The translations under genes and the position numbers were made by a program. This document shows positions 11,887 to 24,303 of a stretch of DNA of 64,000 nucleotides, in pieces. Numbering within the stretch: position 1 is the stretch's first letter; every line of letters starts with the position of its first letter. The notes under the pieces were generated by a model, which had not been told where the DNA came from, searched no databases, and saw only the letters and a program-made list of their open reading frames with translations. Source of the DNA: Iris pallida (Eukaryota; Streptophyta; Magnoliopsida; Asparagales; Iridaceae). The stretch lies in NCBI GenBank assembly GCA_029216955.1, contig JANAVB010044018.1, positions 2,349,859 to 2,413,858 of the forward strand, in the 5' to 3' direction.

Positions 11887-13106
11887 GTGGAACCTCGGGC
11901 GGGGGACGAGACGAGCTCTTCTAGCAGCTCGAGTAGTTCCAAACCCGAGCATTTCGTCAACCCAACGAGTATGACGCTTACCGTAGCCGGATCCTCCGGT
12001 GAACCGATGCAATGGATGCTGCAGATGCTCGAAATACAGCAACACTAAAATGAGCTCCAACGTCAGCAGGCGAAGGCACGTCAGACCCAGTTTGATTATC
12101 GGTTCGAGGCTCAATTCAAGATGTAGCAGCAATAGCTGAATACACTCCAGCAAATCGTACAATCGTTCATGGCCAACAACAATTCAACGATGACTCCTGT
12201 CGAGACCGGGCCTGTTGTTCGATCCAACTAAGCTGAACCAGAGGTGCACGTGCTCTCACCTGTGGCACCCAGAAGTTCTATCTTCGACGTGTCAAAATTT
12301 ATAAAAAGCTGTCGCACTTTTTTTAATGGCACAGAAGATCCTTCCGTGGCGATCGACTGGTTAGAGGAGCTGAAAGACAAATTCGAACTTCTGGGTGTTG
12401 AAGACTCGAAGAAAGTCGTGAGTGCTCAACTCCTACTTCAAATGAACGTGCACGATTGGTGGGTCGTGCAGAAGCGGGCAATTCGACGTGAAGACAAGAT
12501 GGCGGCGATCTCGTGGGCCACATTCAGGAAAGTGTTTGAGACTGAATATCTTTTTGCAGTCGTGCGACAGGAAAAAAAAAAATTATGCAGTTAAGGCGAG
12601 GAAATATGACAGTACGACAGTATACGGCCGAATTCAACAAACTGACAAAATTTGCTGAAGCATATCTACCTACAACTGCAAGTCGAGCTCAACGGTTCAA
12701 AGTAGGCCTGCGTTCCTCTACTCGTGCCGATGTTTTGGTGCCTAAATACAAAACCATGGGCGAGGCACTCAACCATGCCCTCCATCTGGAGTCTGAGTAT
12801 CCCCCCACTACTATTGGCCTTGTTCACATTAATAACAAATGCCATAGTAATACGGGAGGCAATAATGTGCACAAGCGTCAAAATTGCGGCAACGGAGGCG
12901 GCAACCAGATAAAGTATCGAATAGTTTGCAATTTCTTCCACAAGGAGGGGCATGTGGCCAACGAGTTCCGATTGAAGAGTGGAGCATGCTTCGGGTGCGG
13001 CCGAACGGACCATATTGTATGTAATTGTCCGGAGAAGCCGAACCAGTGCCCCCAACGACATCAACAGAACCGGAGCCAAATACCTCGAGCTCCACAGACT
13101 ACATAA
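11887..13106 (+). pseudogene. Gypsy Gag, broken (C)
   Basis: Nucleocapsid/capsid precursor. An open reading can be followed from a GTG-for-ATG at 11887 (next residues EPRAGDE) through a Gln-rich stretch. In-frame stops there stand where Gln is expected (QQH-stop-N, KM-stop-QQ, SN-stop-A). The capsid block includes FFNGTEDPSVAIDWLEELK near 12325 and the NMTVRQYTAEFNKL block near 12605. A run of eleven A's around 12571-12581 is the site of a frameshift between the two halves. The first zinc knuckle is damaged (CNFFHKEGHVANEF, both later Cys lost); the second, CFGCGRTDHIVCNC near 12990-13030, is intact. Confidence 0.85.
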
Positions 13107-15931
13107 CAAAATGGCCAAGACCGTCGCCCCAATGCTCAGGGCCGCGTTTATGCCATGACTCGAGATGAAGCGTTCGCATCTGACATAGTCGATCGTGACA
13201 GGTATGCTGCATTTCAATAATAAGCATGCTAGTGTATTATTTGATTCAGGTGCCATACATAGTTTTATATCCGCAGACTTCACCGCCGAGCACAAATTTC
13301 CCTTAACACCGCTGGATCTCGATCTTACTGTTAATGTATCGTCGGGCATGCCACTACTTACAAATTTAGTCTGTGGAGACAGAATCATCTGTAGAGGTCA
13401 TCAAAAGATCAATTTTGATACGATAGTTCTAGATATTAATGACTACGACATCATTCTGAGGATGGATTGGTTCGGTCTGTGCAATGCAACCATAGACTGT
13501 GCTGAAAAGAGGGTCATATTCCGTATACCAGGAGTGCCTGAATTATGCTATTCGTGTGGTAAGGCATCGCCGACCTGCATGGTGATCTCCGTAATATCTG
13601 TTCGACGGATGCTGCATTCCGGGTACGAAGGCTATCTAGCGTCCTTTTGTGACAAGCGACAGGATGGTACAAACGCGGGTCAGACCGACGTTCTGGCAGA
13701 ATTCCCAGATGTGTTCCCGGACGAGCTGCTAGGTATGCCACCTGATCGAGAGATTGAGTTCAGTATTGATACATTCTCCGATACCCGACCGATCTCTAAA
13801 CCCCCGTACAGAATGGCCCATGCAGAGTTTAAAGAACTCAAAGTACAGTTGTAAGAGTTGCTCGACAAGGGATTCATACGATCCAGCATCTCGCCATGGG
13901 GAGCACCTGTGCTGTTCGTTAAGAAAAAGGATGGCTCACTGCATCTTTGTATCGATTACCGTGAGCTGAATAAAGCTACCGTCCGAAACAAATATCCCCT
14001 GCCCCGCATAGATGATCTTTTTGATCAGCTGCAAGGAGCTACTGTGTTCTCTAAAATTGATTTACGCTCGGGTTACCATCAACTCAAGATCAAGCCGGAC
14101 GATGTGCCAAAGTCTGCCTTTCGCACTCGATACGACCATTACAAATTCCTGGTAATGTCGTTCGGCCTAAGAACGCCCTAGCTCCTTTCATGGATTTAAT
14201 GAATCGTGTGTTCCGACCATTCCTCGACAAGTTCGTAGTTTTCTTTATCGACGATATACTCGTCTACTCGAAGAATAGGCAGCAACACACTGAGCATCAA
14301 CGGACCCTGCTTCAGACCCTTCGAGAAAATCAGTTGTACATAAAGTGAAGCAAATGTGAATTTTGGCTGAGCAGCGTCGCATTCCTCGGACACATCATTT
14401 CAGCTAAAGGCATTGTAGTCGATCCAAAGAAAGTTGAAGCCATTGTCGATTGGAAACGGCCAGCGTCCGTCGGCAAGATTCGAAGTTGCCTTGGCTTAGC
14501 GGGATACTGCCGACGCTTCGTTAATGACTTCGCGAAGATCTCATCGCCTCTGACTCGCCTCACCCAGAAAAGAGTCACATTTGAATGGTCAGACGATTGT
14601 GAAGCTTCCTTCCAAGAATTAAAGCAATGGCTTGTCTCGGCCCCGATACTCGTACTTCTAGTGAGGGTTTCCAAATATTCAGCGATGCGTCCGGTTAGGG
14701 CTTCGGGTGTATGCGAATGCAGCGGAACAAGGTGATATCTTTTGCTTCCCGGCAGCTAAATCCGCACGAAAAGAACTACCCTACTCATGACCTGGAGTTA
14801 GCGGCAATTGTGTTTGCGTTAAAATTGTGGCATCACTATCTTTCTGGCATGGCATGCACGATCTATACCGATCACAAGAGCCTCAAGTATCTATTCACAG
14901 AGAAGGAACTGAACTTGCGGCAAAGGCGTTGGCTTGAACTTATCAAAGATTACGACTTGACTATTGACTATACACCGGAAAAAGAAAATGTTGTGGCGGA
15001 CGCTCTGAGTCAAAAGTATATTGCCACGATATCCATCGACCGCAGACTACTACGCGACCTAGAAGAGATGGGCATCAAACTCCGAATCCGATTCAGGAAT
15101 GTGTAGTTGGCAAAGTTGCAGTTAGAGTCGAGCTTGCGAGAAAAGATCAAGGCCGCTCAGAAGGATGATCCATACCTGAAGAAAATACGAGAGCTAATCT
15201 CGACGGGTAGGATGACCAACTTTGCGAAAGATGAAACTGGCATGCTTCGATTGAAGGGTAGGCTATGCGTTCCGGATAATTCAGAACATAGAAAGGAGAT
15301 ATTGTCGGAGGCGCACTATACGAAGTATACCTTGCATCCCAGTAGCACGAAGATGTACAAGGACCTCCGCACATATTTCTGGTGGCACGAAATGAAAAGA
15401 GATATGGCATTGGTCGTGTCGCAATGCATGGCCTGTCAGCAGGTAAAAGCTGAGCACCAGAGATTGGGCGGGGAGATGCAGAATCTGGCAATTCTAGAAT
15501 AGAAGTGGGAGCACGTGTGTATAGATTTCAATGTTGGTTTGCCGAAGACACCGCGGGGAAATGATGCCATCCGGGTCATCGTCAATCGACTAACCAAGTC
15601 AGTGCACTTTATTGCCATTAAAGTTACTTGGAGCGTTGATCGCCTGGCTCAGATTTATCTTGACAAGATAGTACGGCTGCATGGAGTTCCATTATACATC
15701 ATCTCTGATCTGGATTCACGGTTTATGTCACGATTTTGGAGTAGCCTTCAGTCGGCTCTAGGTACCAAGTTGCAGTTCAGCTCAGCTTACCATCCCCAGA
15801 CCGACGGCCAAACGAAGCATTTAAATTAGTTTCTCGAAGACATATTACGGCTCTGCGCAATTGACTTCAAGTCGAGTTGGGACATTCATCTATCTATAGC
15901 CAACTTTGTATACAACAGTAGCTATCAATCC
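13107..15931 (+). pseudogene. Gypsy pol polyprotein, broken and truncated (C)
   Basis: Protease is recognised by LFDSGAIHSFIS near 13235-13270. RT begins at YRMAHAEFKELK (13806), has [16 protein letters not shown] and [11 protein letters not shown], and keeps the catalytic [10 protein letters not shown] at 14243-14272. RNase H shows FSDASG near 14678 and [10 protein letters not shown] near 14869. Integrase has its His/Cys zinc site (H-Y-T-K-Y-T-L-H, then C-M-A-C near 15427). The core Asp of DLDSRF (near 15707) is present, but the third catalytic position reads GQTKHLN near 15805 instead of GQTE, so the Glu is lost. Stops at about 13852, 14347, 15500 and 15826 and frameshifts near 14168 and 14660 break it. 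Confidence 0.88.
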
Positions 15932-16149
15932 AACATTTAACAAAGACAGAGACAGAGTAATTCCACATATAACAAATCTCATGAAAAAATGAACTAAGAG
16001 AAGCAGTAACACAACTAAAATCCGATATAAAAAAATCAACAGAAGTGCAACTAACATAATCATAATCAGTCATAACTCAATAGTAAATGACTTTCTAAAA
16101 CAAGTCTAAAAGTCTAACTCACCAGTTTAGACCAGTACATCAGCAAATA

Positions 16150-17520
16150 AAAGAAAAAAAACTACGACGATCATCATCTAGCAGCAGCATCCATGAAAAA
16201 ACCAACTGAAGTCCCATATCACAGCGGTATGTCATCACCTCCAGGAGCATCCGGTGGAAAGTAGGCTGTGGTAGGATCCAAGTGAGTGAAAGTAGCCTCA
16301 TCATCGAACCTCGGTTCAGTAAACCTGGGGTGACAAGTCATCTAAATCGGATGAGTGGGATCATGAGATAAGCTCCAGTGGATATTAGCAATACTGTTCT
16401 GCAACACCGAAGCCTGAGAGATGTGCCAGAACTCAGAGTCGATATAGCTCTGATGACGTTGCGAAGAGAGTGCAACAAAGTCATCAAAGCGCTGATGACG
16501 TTGCGCTGAGAGGGCAACGAACTCATCAAATCGCTGATAGAAACTTGGGTCAAAACTAGGAACATGGCTTGGAGCAACAGGGGCAGGAGCCTAAGGATCA
16601 TCAGCGTAAACCGAAGCAGCAAGTTTAGCACCAGGTGGAGGAGATGGGTTGGGGTAAGTCTTGGATCTACTTAGCTCAGAAGCAGTAGAAGAGAAAGGAC
16701 ACTGAGAGAGATTAACTCCAAGACGTCTAAAAATCTTAGCCAAGTGCATGGTGTACAAGAGGTTGCGTCCCATCCTCCTATATCTAATTATCCAAGCAAT
16801 AAAAGTATGGGGACAGAGAAAGTGACACCATAGTATAGGTGATACATAGCAGACATCTTGAAAAATGTGGCCTCGTCTGAAGATCCCATCTTAGGAAGCA
16901 AAGCAGAGAACACGAAACGGTGTAACTTATAAAAATTTTGATTAAGGTGCCGTGAGTACACCCTGCCATTTCTAGGAACACCCTGCCATTTCTAGGAACA
17001 TGACGAGGATGACACATGGCAACCTTGAAAGAATCAAGAGTCATGTCCTCAGGAAATTGGACGTGATTGATGTCAACTAGGGCTTCACCTACGTCAGTCA
17101 TGTGAAAAAATTTACTGACATCTGTAGAGTTGAATTCAATTTCTCTACCTCCAACACATGAATAAATACTGCTCTCTACAACTTGTAAGTTATAGTAAAA
17201 CATGCGAACGGCATTATCATATATATTGTCGACAGTTTCGAAAAATCACGAAGAGATAGATTTTCAAATGTAGTGACATACTCAGAAAATATAGTGAAGT
17301 TGACATAACGACCAGAACAAATATCTCTATAACAAAAGTTGTCAAACCAGGCAATAGAAAAGTCTGCAGATGGGAAAAGTCCAGTATCATAGTCATTGTT
17401 GTTGGTAGGACGAGTGGGACTAAAAATGCTCACTGGTTCATACTCAGCGGAGGAGGATCCAGCACGAGAACCACTCTTGGAAGCTAATTTCTTCCTTTTG
17501 TGGTGAAGTTTGGTTGCCAT
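16150..17520 (-). pseudogene. Extra ORF downstream of copia pol (E)
   Basis: Starts at ATG 17520 (MATKLHHKRKKLASKSGSRA), a basic Ser-rich N-terminus, then an acidic linker and a globular part (FSIAWFDNFCYRDI; IYSCVGGREIEFNSTDVSKFF; LVDINHVQFPEDMTLDSFKV). This resembles what databases call 'putative plant transposon protein' domains found after pol in Maximus/SIRE copia elements; the older name env-like is a guess about role. The C-terminal part holds a repeated RFDEFVALSAQRHQ-type coiled-coil unit (about 16440-16540, minus). Two frameshifts (near 17190 and 16780) and a short duplication at 16960-16995 break it. Element D carries a homologous copy. Function is unknown. Confidence 0.72.
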
Positions 17521-17694
17521 AGGAATAAAATTGAAAGAGAGAGAAGATACCTCTAAAATAATAAGAGAGAAGGAATGAGACTGCTTCCGAGCTTCGAAGA
17601 TCCGCGAAGGGGAGGAGGAAGACTTAGAAGTAGTAAAAGTGACTTTGAAGATGTTCTCGAATTGAAGGATGGTGAAGAGAGATGGGTAAAAAGA

Positions 17695-17705
17695 GATATA
17701 TATAG
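17695..17705 (-). promoter_or_regulatory. TATA-like box ahead of the extra ORF (E)
   Basis: The minus strand reads CTATATATATC here, about 175 bp upstream of the ATG at 17520. The interval is pyrimidine-rich, as in plant 5' leaders. In element D the matching place reads CCTATTCATCTCC (near 53660-53675), a decayed version. This suggests that the extra ORF had its own promoter. Confidence 0.5.
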
Positions 17706-17709
17706 GCAA

Positions 17710-18010
17710 GGGCCGGCTGCTGGTGTTCTGGAAATTCGCACCGGCTCTATCCAAACTCGGTCCGGATACGGTCCGAGTTCGGCTACTTGTATTTTTAATG
17801 TCATTAATGATGTATAATTGATAAATTTTAATGTATAACCTTCACACTTCTTCATTCAGTAATTTTTATTACTTTAGGTTAGCTGTAGGGGCCGGATCCC
17901 AGCTAGCGGTAGTCCGAAGACTAGTACACCGTGTCGCTTCAGGTTATTTATGCCTGTATGACAGAAAGACCCTTTCGGCTTGTACCTAAAATAACGTCCA
18001 TTAATAAAGG
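17710..18010 (-). other. Conserved spacer between RNase H and extra ORF (E)
   Basis: Non-coding. A block of about 120 bp (17880-18000) aligns with 53885-54012 in element D: GTAGGGG, then AGCTA-CG, then TGACAGA-AGA-CCTTT and GGCTT-TA. It holds no long frame. Confidence 0.55.
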
Positions 18011-20989
18011 TCAAAGTTTTGAGTTATAAATTGATTTATAAATCATACTACAATATGAATATGAAAATTCAAGTATGCCGAGCTCTCGACGTAGATTATT
18101 AAAGCGGTCTTCAGCTAGTGGTTTTGTGAAAATATCTGCTTGTTGATGATCTGTGGCAACAAATTCTAAGTAAATATTCTCGTGTTGTTGGTGATCACGT
18201 AAAAAGTGATGACGAATCTCTATGTGCTTTGTGCGTAAATGACATATAGGATTCTTAGTCAGGTTAATAGTGCTAGTGTTGTCACAATAAATTGGAATCT
18301 TAGTGTAGTACAAATTGTAGTATTCTAAGGTTTGCTTCAACCACAAAATTTGAGCACAACATCGTCTTGTGGCGATATACTCAGCCTCAATAGTTGACAG
18401 TGCTACAGAATTTTGTTTCTTGCTAAACCATGAGACTAAGGCTTTTCTAAGGAAATGACACATACCGCTGGTACTTTTACGGTCTACTTTGCATCCTGCA
18501 AAATCTGCATCCGAGTAGCCTATCAGGTTAAGGGATTTGGTTTTAGGATACCATAAGCCGATTGTTGAAGTTCCCTTAAGGTATCTGAAGATACGCTTAA
18601 TGGCACATAAGTGTGATTCCTTAGGATTTGCCTAATATTGTGTACAAATGCAGACACTAAACATAATATCAGGACGACTAGTAGTTAAATACAATAAACT
18701 ACCAATCATACCTCGATACTTACGCTGGTCGACAGGTTTACCATTTTCATCTGTGTCAAGCTTTGTTGATGTAGCCATTGGAGTTCTGATTGGCTTTACA
18801 TTGTCGAAGTCATACTTTTTCAGTATGTCCTTTGTGTATTTAGCTTGATTGATGAATGTTCCTTTTGAGTGTTGTTTGATCTGAAGTCCTAGGAAGAAGT
18901 TCAGCTCTCCTATCATACTCATCTCAAATTCACTATGCATACACTTAGCAAACTCTTGACAAAGTTTTTCATTAGTAGATCCGAATATGATGTCATCAAC
19001 ATATATTTGCACAAGAAGAATATCATCATCTAAAGACTTGATAAATAAAGTAGTATCAACTCTTCCTTTTGAAAAACCATTTTCAAGTAAGAAGGCACTT
19101 AAGCGTCCATACCAAGCACTAGGTGCCTGTTTGATTCCATAGAGTGCTTTCTTAAGTTTGAAGACGTGATCAAGTTTTTAAAAATCTTCAAAACTAGGGG
19201 ATTGTACACAAAAACTTCTTCTTTCAAAAATCCGTTTAAAATGTACTTTTCACGTCCATTTGAAATAATTTAAAATCATTAAAACATGCATATGCACAAA
19301 AAATGTGGATAGCTTCTAGTCTAGCAACATGAGCATATGCCTCGTCATAATTAATACCTTCTTCTTGATTATAACCTTGTGCCACTAGACGTGCTTTGTT
19401 GCGTAGAACTTGTCCATCTTCACTTAATTTATTTTGGAACACCCATTTAGTACCAATTATCGATTGACCAATAGGTTTAGGAACGAGTTCCCAAACTTGG
19501 TTTCTCTTAAATTGATTAAGTTCCTCTTGTATGGCATCAATCCAAAACTCATCATTAAAAGCATCTGCTACATTCTTCAGTTCTACTTGTGAATTGAAAG
19601 CTACATTAGCTGCTATTTCAGTATCTCTATAGGAAGAGCGTGTACTTATAACTTTTCATATATCACCTATAATGAGCGTCTCTGGATGATCTTGCAAGAA
19701 CTTCAATGATTCAAATCTATGAGTCAGATCTTCCACAGGACTTTTATCTGTTCTGGCTTGTACATTTTTATCATCACTGACGCTAGATCTGTGACTATTG
19801 AGCTTATCAAAAGTATCGTTAATGGATTCTTCAACAATCATAGATCTTTTATTGAAAATTTTATATTCCTTACTCTTAGTAGCATATCCGAAAAATATTC
19901 CTTCATCTGCTTTAGAGTCGAACTTTCCCAAGTTGTCCTTGGTGTTCAGGATAAAATAGCGACATCCAAAAACTTTAAAATAAGAAATGTTTGGAATTCT
20001 TCCAAACCAAAGTTCATAAGGTGTTTTCTTCCAAACATGGCAGGCTGTACTTACAGCTTCTGCCCAAAAATATTTAGAAAGATTGTGCTGATTCAGCATG
20101 ACTCTAGCCATCTCGCTTAGAGTACGGTTCTTCCGCTCCACAACACCATTCTGTTGAGGAGTTCTAGGACAGAAAAACTTGTGGTAATAACCACTATCAT
20201 CACAAAACTTTTTAAAAACAATATTTACGAATTTGCCACCAAGATCACTTCGGATACGAGTAATCATGAAGCCTTTTTCGTTTTGTACCTATTTACAAAA
20301 TATTTGAAATTCAAAAATTGTATCACTTTTGTTTGATAAAAAGTAAACCCAAGTAAAGCGAGAGAAATCATCAACAATAACAAAGGCATAGAGCTTATCG
20401 CCAAGACTAGCGACTCTACTAGGACCAAATAAATCCATATGTATCAACTTCAAAGGTCTAGAATACTTATAGCATTGATGGATTTAGATGTAGATCTATG
20501 TGCTTTTCTCTTTTCACAGTCTACACATACCATATCTCTGTTGAATGATATCTCAGGGAGTCCTTTTACGAACTTTTTAGTGTTTAGCCGTAAGATAGTG
20601 TCCATATTAGCATGTCCTAGCCTCATATACCACAGCCAGCTTTCATCTAAGTTTGCGACTAGACATCTTCCTGCATTATTAGTACTCTCTAGAAAGAAAA
20701 CATAAATATTGTCTTCTCTAATCTCTTCATATACGGGATTACCAGATGACATATCATATATTGTACATTTATCTTTTACAAAATTGATGCCATAACCATT
20801 ATCTTCCAAGTGACTTATGCTCAGTAGGTTATGTTTTAATTCTGCAACTAGACAAACATCTTTTATTACAGGATAAGGAGATATACCAACTATGTCATTA
20901 CCTATGATATCACCTCTCAGATTGTTTTCGAAGGAGACGTATCCTTCTTTCTTCATTGATAGTGTGGCGAACAAAGATGCATCACCAAT
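18011..20989 (-). pseudogene. Copia pol: protease end, integrase, RT, RNase H (E)
   Basis: From 20989 down: rest of protease (DASLFATL, LKHNLLSISHL), the integrase zinc region (LGHANMDTI; CVDCEKRKAH) and core, with the PRTPQQNGVVERKNRTL motif near 20165-20120 carrying the catalytic Glu. RT follows (LVAQGYNQEEGINYDEAYA near 19390, FQMDVKSTF near 19240, catalytic YVDD at about 19003-18992), then RNase H (STIEAEYIA near 18400; CDNTSTINL; DIFTKPLAEDRF near 18105), ending in a stop at 18011. Several frameshifts and stops separate the blocks. The first protease residues, including the active-site DSG, are on the far side of the gypsy insertion at 33389-33430. Confidence 0.88.
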
Positions 20990-22980
20990 TGTAACGCCCT
21001 AGTACCATAATACGTAGGACCAAGTACGTGAACATGCCAGCTGCACATATATAAAAATACTCCAATATATGGAATCCTTATATATACACATAAGCTGTAA
21101 ATAAAATAATCACAGGCCAGAATAATATAATCTAATCTCATCACAGCTCAACACAGAAGATAATAGAGTCCAAATAAATAAATAAGAGTATCAAAAGATA
21201 GTCGGGTGAACATATTCACTCCAAACAGCTATGAAAAATAGTCTCACAAGATCGGAGTCAAACCTCCGCAAATAGAAAGAAAAGAGATGTAAAATAATGT
21301 GCACTAATGTCTCAAATAAAGAATAGACTAGAAATCAGTAAGGACTGCCTCGTCATCTATGTAGGATAGCTCCAACACCGTTCCGTACTCCTGTGGAAAA
21401 TCGTCTAAACCTGGAGAGATAACCAGGTCCTCAGGGGACATAGCAAGATACAAAAAAATACTATGCCATATAAACTGTGATAATATAATAAGAGAAAAAT
21501 ATGCATGCAATCGGGTTCCTGACCATTCTACTGTGAATATGAAGTTGAGATACATTCCTTCGACGCATGAGCCCTGGCTGAATATAGGATCCGGTATAGT
21601 CCCCTCATGGGCACTAGTGACCAAGCGTATGACGTTCCAAGAACGACAGTGGCCAACCTGAGAGGCTAATCATACCCGTATCTCCAGCGGAGCTTCAGGG
21701 TTACAAGGAAAGTGTAATCGAAGCCCATACGTCAGGTAATGTTCTCCCCACCCAATGCCTAGTATCATCATCTCCATGACTGACATGTACCTCTAGTAAC
21801 CGCCAAGTCTTCTAGCATGCAATTATATTGGTAGTTACCCCTATCCGTCGCACGCTCCATACATATCGGTAGCCAGCCGACTACGGGGATACGTGTCCTA
21901 CATGTGACTCATATCACATGATACAACAAGTGTCAAGGCCGTATGAGATATACCAATACCTCAACATCAATAGGTGGTCAATAAACTAAGTCAATGCAAG
22001 AAAAATAAATAAAGCGAGAAAAAAGACCGATAGAGTCGCTTGTACCCAAGTGTGACTTGGACGCACAGTTTAAGTATCGAGAAATAAAAAATGCTAAAAA
22101 TAACAACTGAAAATAAGGAATATAATAATCACAGAGTAAGGTGGCAAGGTATCTTGCCTGATGGTGTAAAGTTGCAAGTCCAGGTAATCACAATGTCAGC
22201 TAAGTAACGTCACAATCTCCAAACAACTCCGGACGCTGAAACAAACATGAAAAATGCACTCGGTGTAAAAGATATACCTAGGAAATGCTTGTCCAAAAGT
22301 CTAATTCTAGAACAGGGGCAAAATCGTAATTTCGGGTCAAAACGATGTTCGCCGTTGGATCCGCTTTGCACCGAAACGCGTGCCAAAGTCTATGGTCTCT
22401 AAAGTCATCAAACTACATGTCCACGGATTCAGTTTGAGGAAAGAAACTAAATGGTATGTCCAGTTTTGGATTCCGACGAGCCGTGTACAAAATCGTCCGT
22501 TTGAGTGGGTCGCGGGCCCGCCAAAAAGGGATTCCTATTCGACCTTCTCAGAATCGAACCAAACTTGGCACACAGCACCAGAATTTCGATATGAACCTGT
22601 TGGCACAAGTTTCGTCTCGAATCGACGACTGTACACGAAGTTAGAACGAAGTTTGCAAAACGCCGATACGGGGGTATCTCGACGGATACGGACTGATTTT
22701 GTCGCGCACACACGACGAAACTGAGTTCCGTCAGTTCCCACACGTCGACAACGTCCATACGCGCCTTTCGATGCATATAGCACGTGACCATGTCACCCAA
22801 TTTGTCGGGGCGCATGCCATATCGGATAAATTTCAGAAAATTAATATAATTAAACACAGGTTTTTCCTCAACTTCAACATCAATCTACTTTTTACGCGCT
22901 AATCGAAACGACGATCCAGAAGATGCGTTGCGATCTCGGTTATGTTGTCTTTTTCTGCTTTTAAATAGTTCCTACAGTAC

Positions 22981-24303
22981 TATTTGCCATTGATTATAAA
23001 AGAACAGAACAATTATATCGGAGGACTGGACTTTTACTTCACAATACAAACTCGCTCATACAAAGAAAGCCTAGGGACGAAAATCTAGGTACAGCAATCT
23101 AAATATAATTGTTTATTTTTTCTGGGGGGTGATGGTAGAGACTCGGGAAAGCGACCGCCGCTCTGCCTTACTCCTTGGACGATCAAACGTAGCCTTGGCT
23201 CCGGTGAAGAAATGCTCTTGGACGTATGGGGAGACTCCCTTGCGCTCTCTGTTGATAGATCTCTGGATGTCTCTGTAGTGCCCTCTCTCTGTATGCTCCT
23301 GGCTCTCTTTTTTTTGTAAGGGAATGGCACCTTGCTATTTATAGGAATGGGGTGATCATTAGGGTTCTCAATGATTGACTCCCTTCAAAACATCGGCGGC
23401 CTCTTGATTAATCAATATGGGCCATTAATCTTGAATGTAATGAATCTGGGTCATTAATGTAGATTGTGCCGAATCCTATGAGTAATTAATACTGATTGCA
23501 ACAAATCGGCATCATGATGATTTGTAGATGTCCACAAATCTGAACGAATAAATCTGAATCATTCTCTGTCACGTGTCCCCACTGTTTGTTATGGCTATTG
23601 GGATTTGACCTAATCTAGAGATTACTTTGATTGCAGTAGATCCGAATTATTGAGATATGATCGACTCTTGATACGTGTCCTGCCACGTATCCCAACTCTT
23701 ATGCTCATGAGCCGTATGAGAGTCATCACACTCAAACTGTATAAGATTCGTCATGCCTGGACCGCATGAGAGTCTCCATACTCGAGCCGCATGAGAATCA
23801 TCATACTCGAGCCGCATGAGCGTCGTCATGACCGATCTGCGTGAAGAGTCGTCATGACCGAGCCGCATGAGCGTCTCCATACTCGAGCCGCATGAGAGTC
23901 GTCGTGCCCGAACCGCATGAGCGTCTCCATACTCGAGATGCATGAAGAGTTGTAGCCATATAGAGAGTCCTTGGAGTTGGTGGATAGTGCCAACTGTAGA
24001 GATTTTCTTTGTTTCTCTGGGAAGATCGCACCTTTGTGTCAGAGTCATCATTACAGCCTTCTGTCAAAGCTGTCAATTTCATCTTTATGTCAAGACTGCC
24101 TAGTTGTGTCAGAGCATTAAATGAGGCCTCTAGCTATGGGGACAAGTTACATAAAGCCACGTGGTTTTTACCCAAGCCGCATAGCTATATTGGGGACTAT
24201 TGGAGCCGCATGAACCTCTCGAGCCGCATGAATTTCTGAACCGCATGAGACGTTCTCTTGGTTGAGCCGTATGGACGTTTCTATTCTTTTCCATGCTTCT
24301 GCA
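22981..24303 (-). mobile_element. Solo LTR of Tat-like family B
   Basis: 1323 bp flanked by AGTAC at 22976-22980 and 24304-24308, absent from the partner LTR (32369-32375). It aligns in reverse with the LTRs at 42793-44164 and 47365-48731: minus strand starts TGCAGAAGCATGG and ends GGCAAATA (CA decayed to TA). A TATA box (CCTATAAATAG on the minus strand) lies at 23335-23345. A cluster of GAGCCGCATGAG-type repeats fills 23700-24260. Confidence 0.93.
23700..24260 (-). repeat. AGCCGCAT octamer cluster in solo LTR
   Basis: Repeated CGAGCCGCATGAG units spaced about 24-27 bp (for example GTCGTCATACTC between them), then scattered copies to 24260. The same octamer, in reverse, fills U3 of the other two family-B LTRs. 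Confidence 0.85.

Larger units (their letters stand above)
11732..15931 (+). mobile_element. Gypsy element C, internal domain, 3' truncated
   Basis: Order gag, protease, reverse transcriptase, RNase H, integrase on the plus strand is the Ty3/gypsy order. It ends abruptly at 15931 within the integrase core at the YNNSYQSN motif, where copia element E sequence begins. The integrase C-terminus, any chromodomain, the polypurine tract and the 3' LTR are missing. RT and integrase motifs resemble chromoviruses, but without the C-terminus the clade is uncertain. Confidence 0.88.

Noticed and set aside
16338..16631. 97-codon Leu-rich minus-strand frame
   Set aside because: A shifted frame of the accessory ORF; the true frame gives the repeated RFDEFVALSAQRHQ-type coiled coil.
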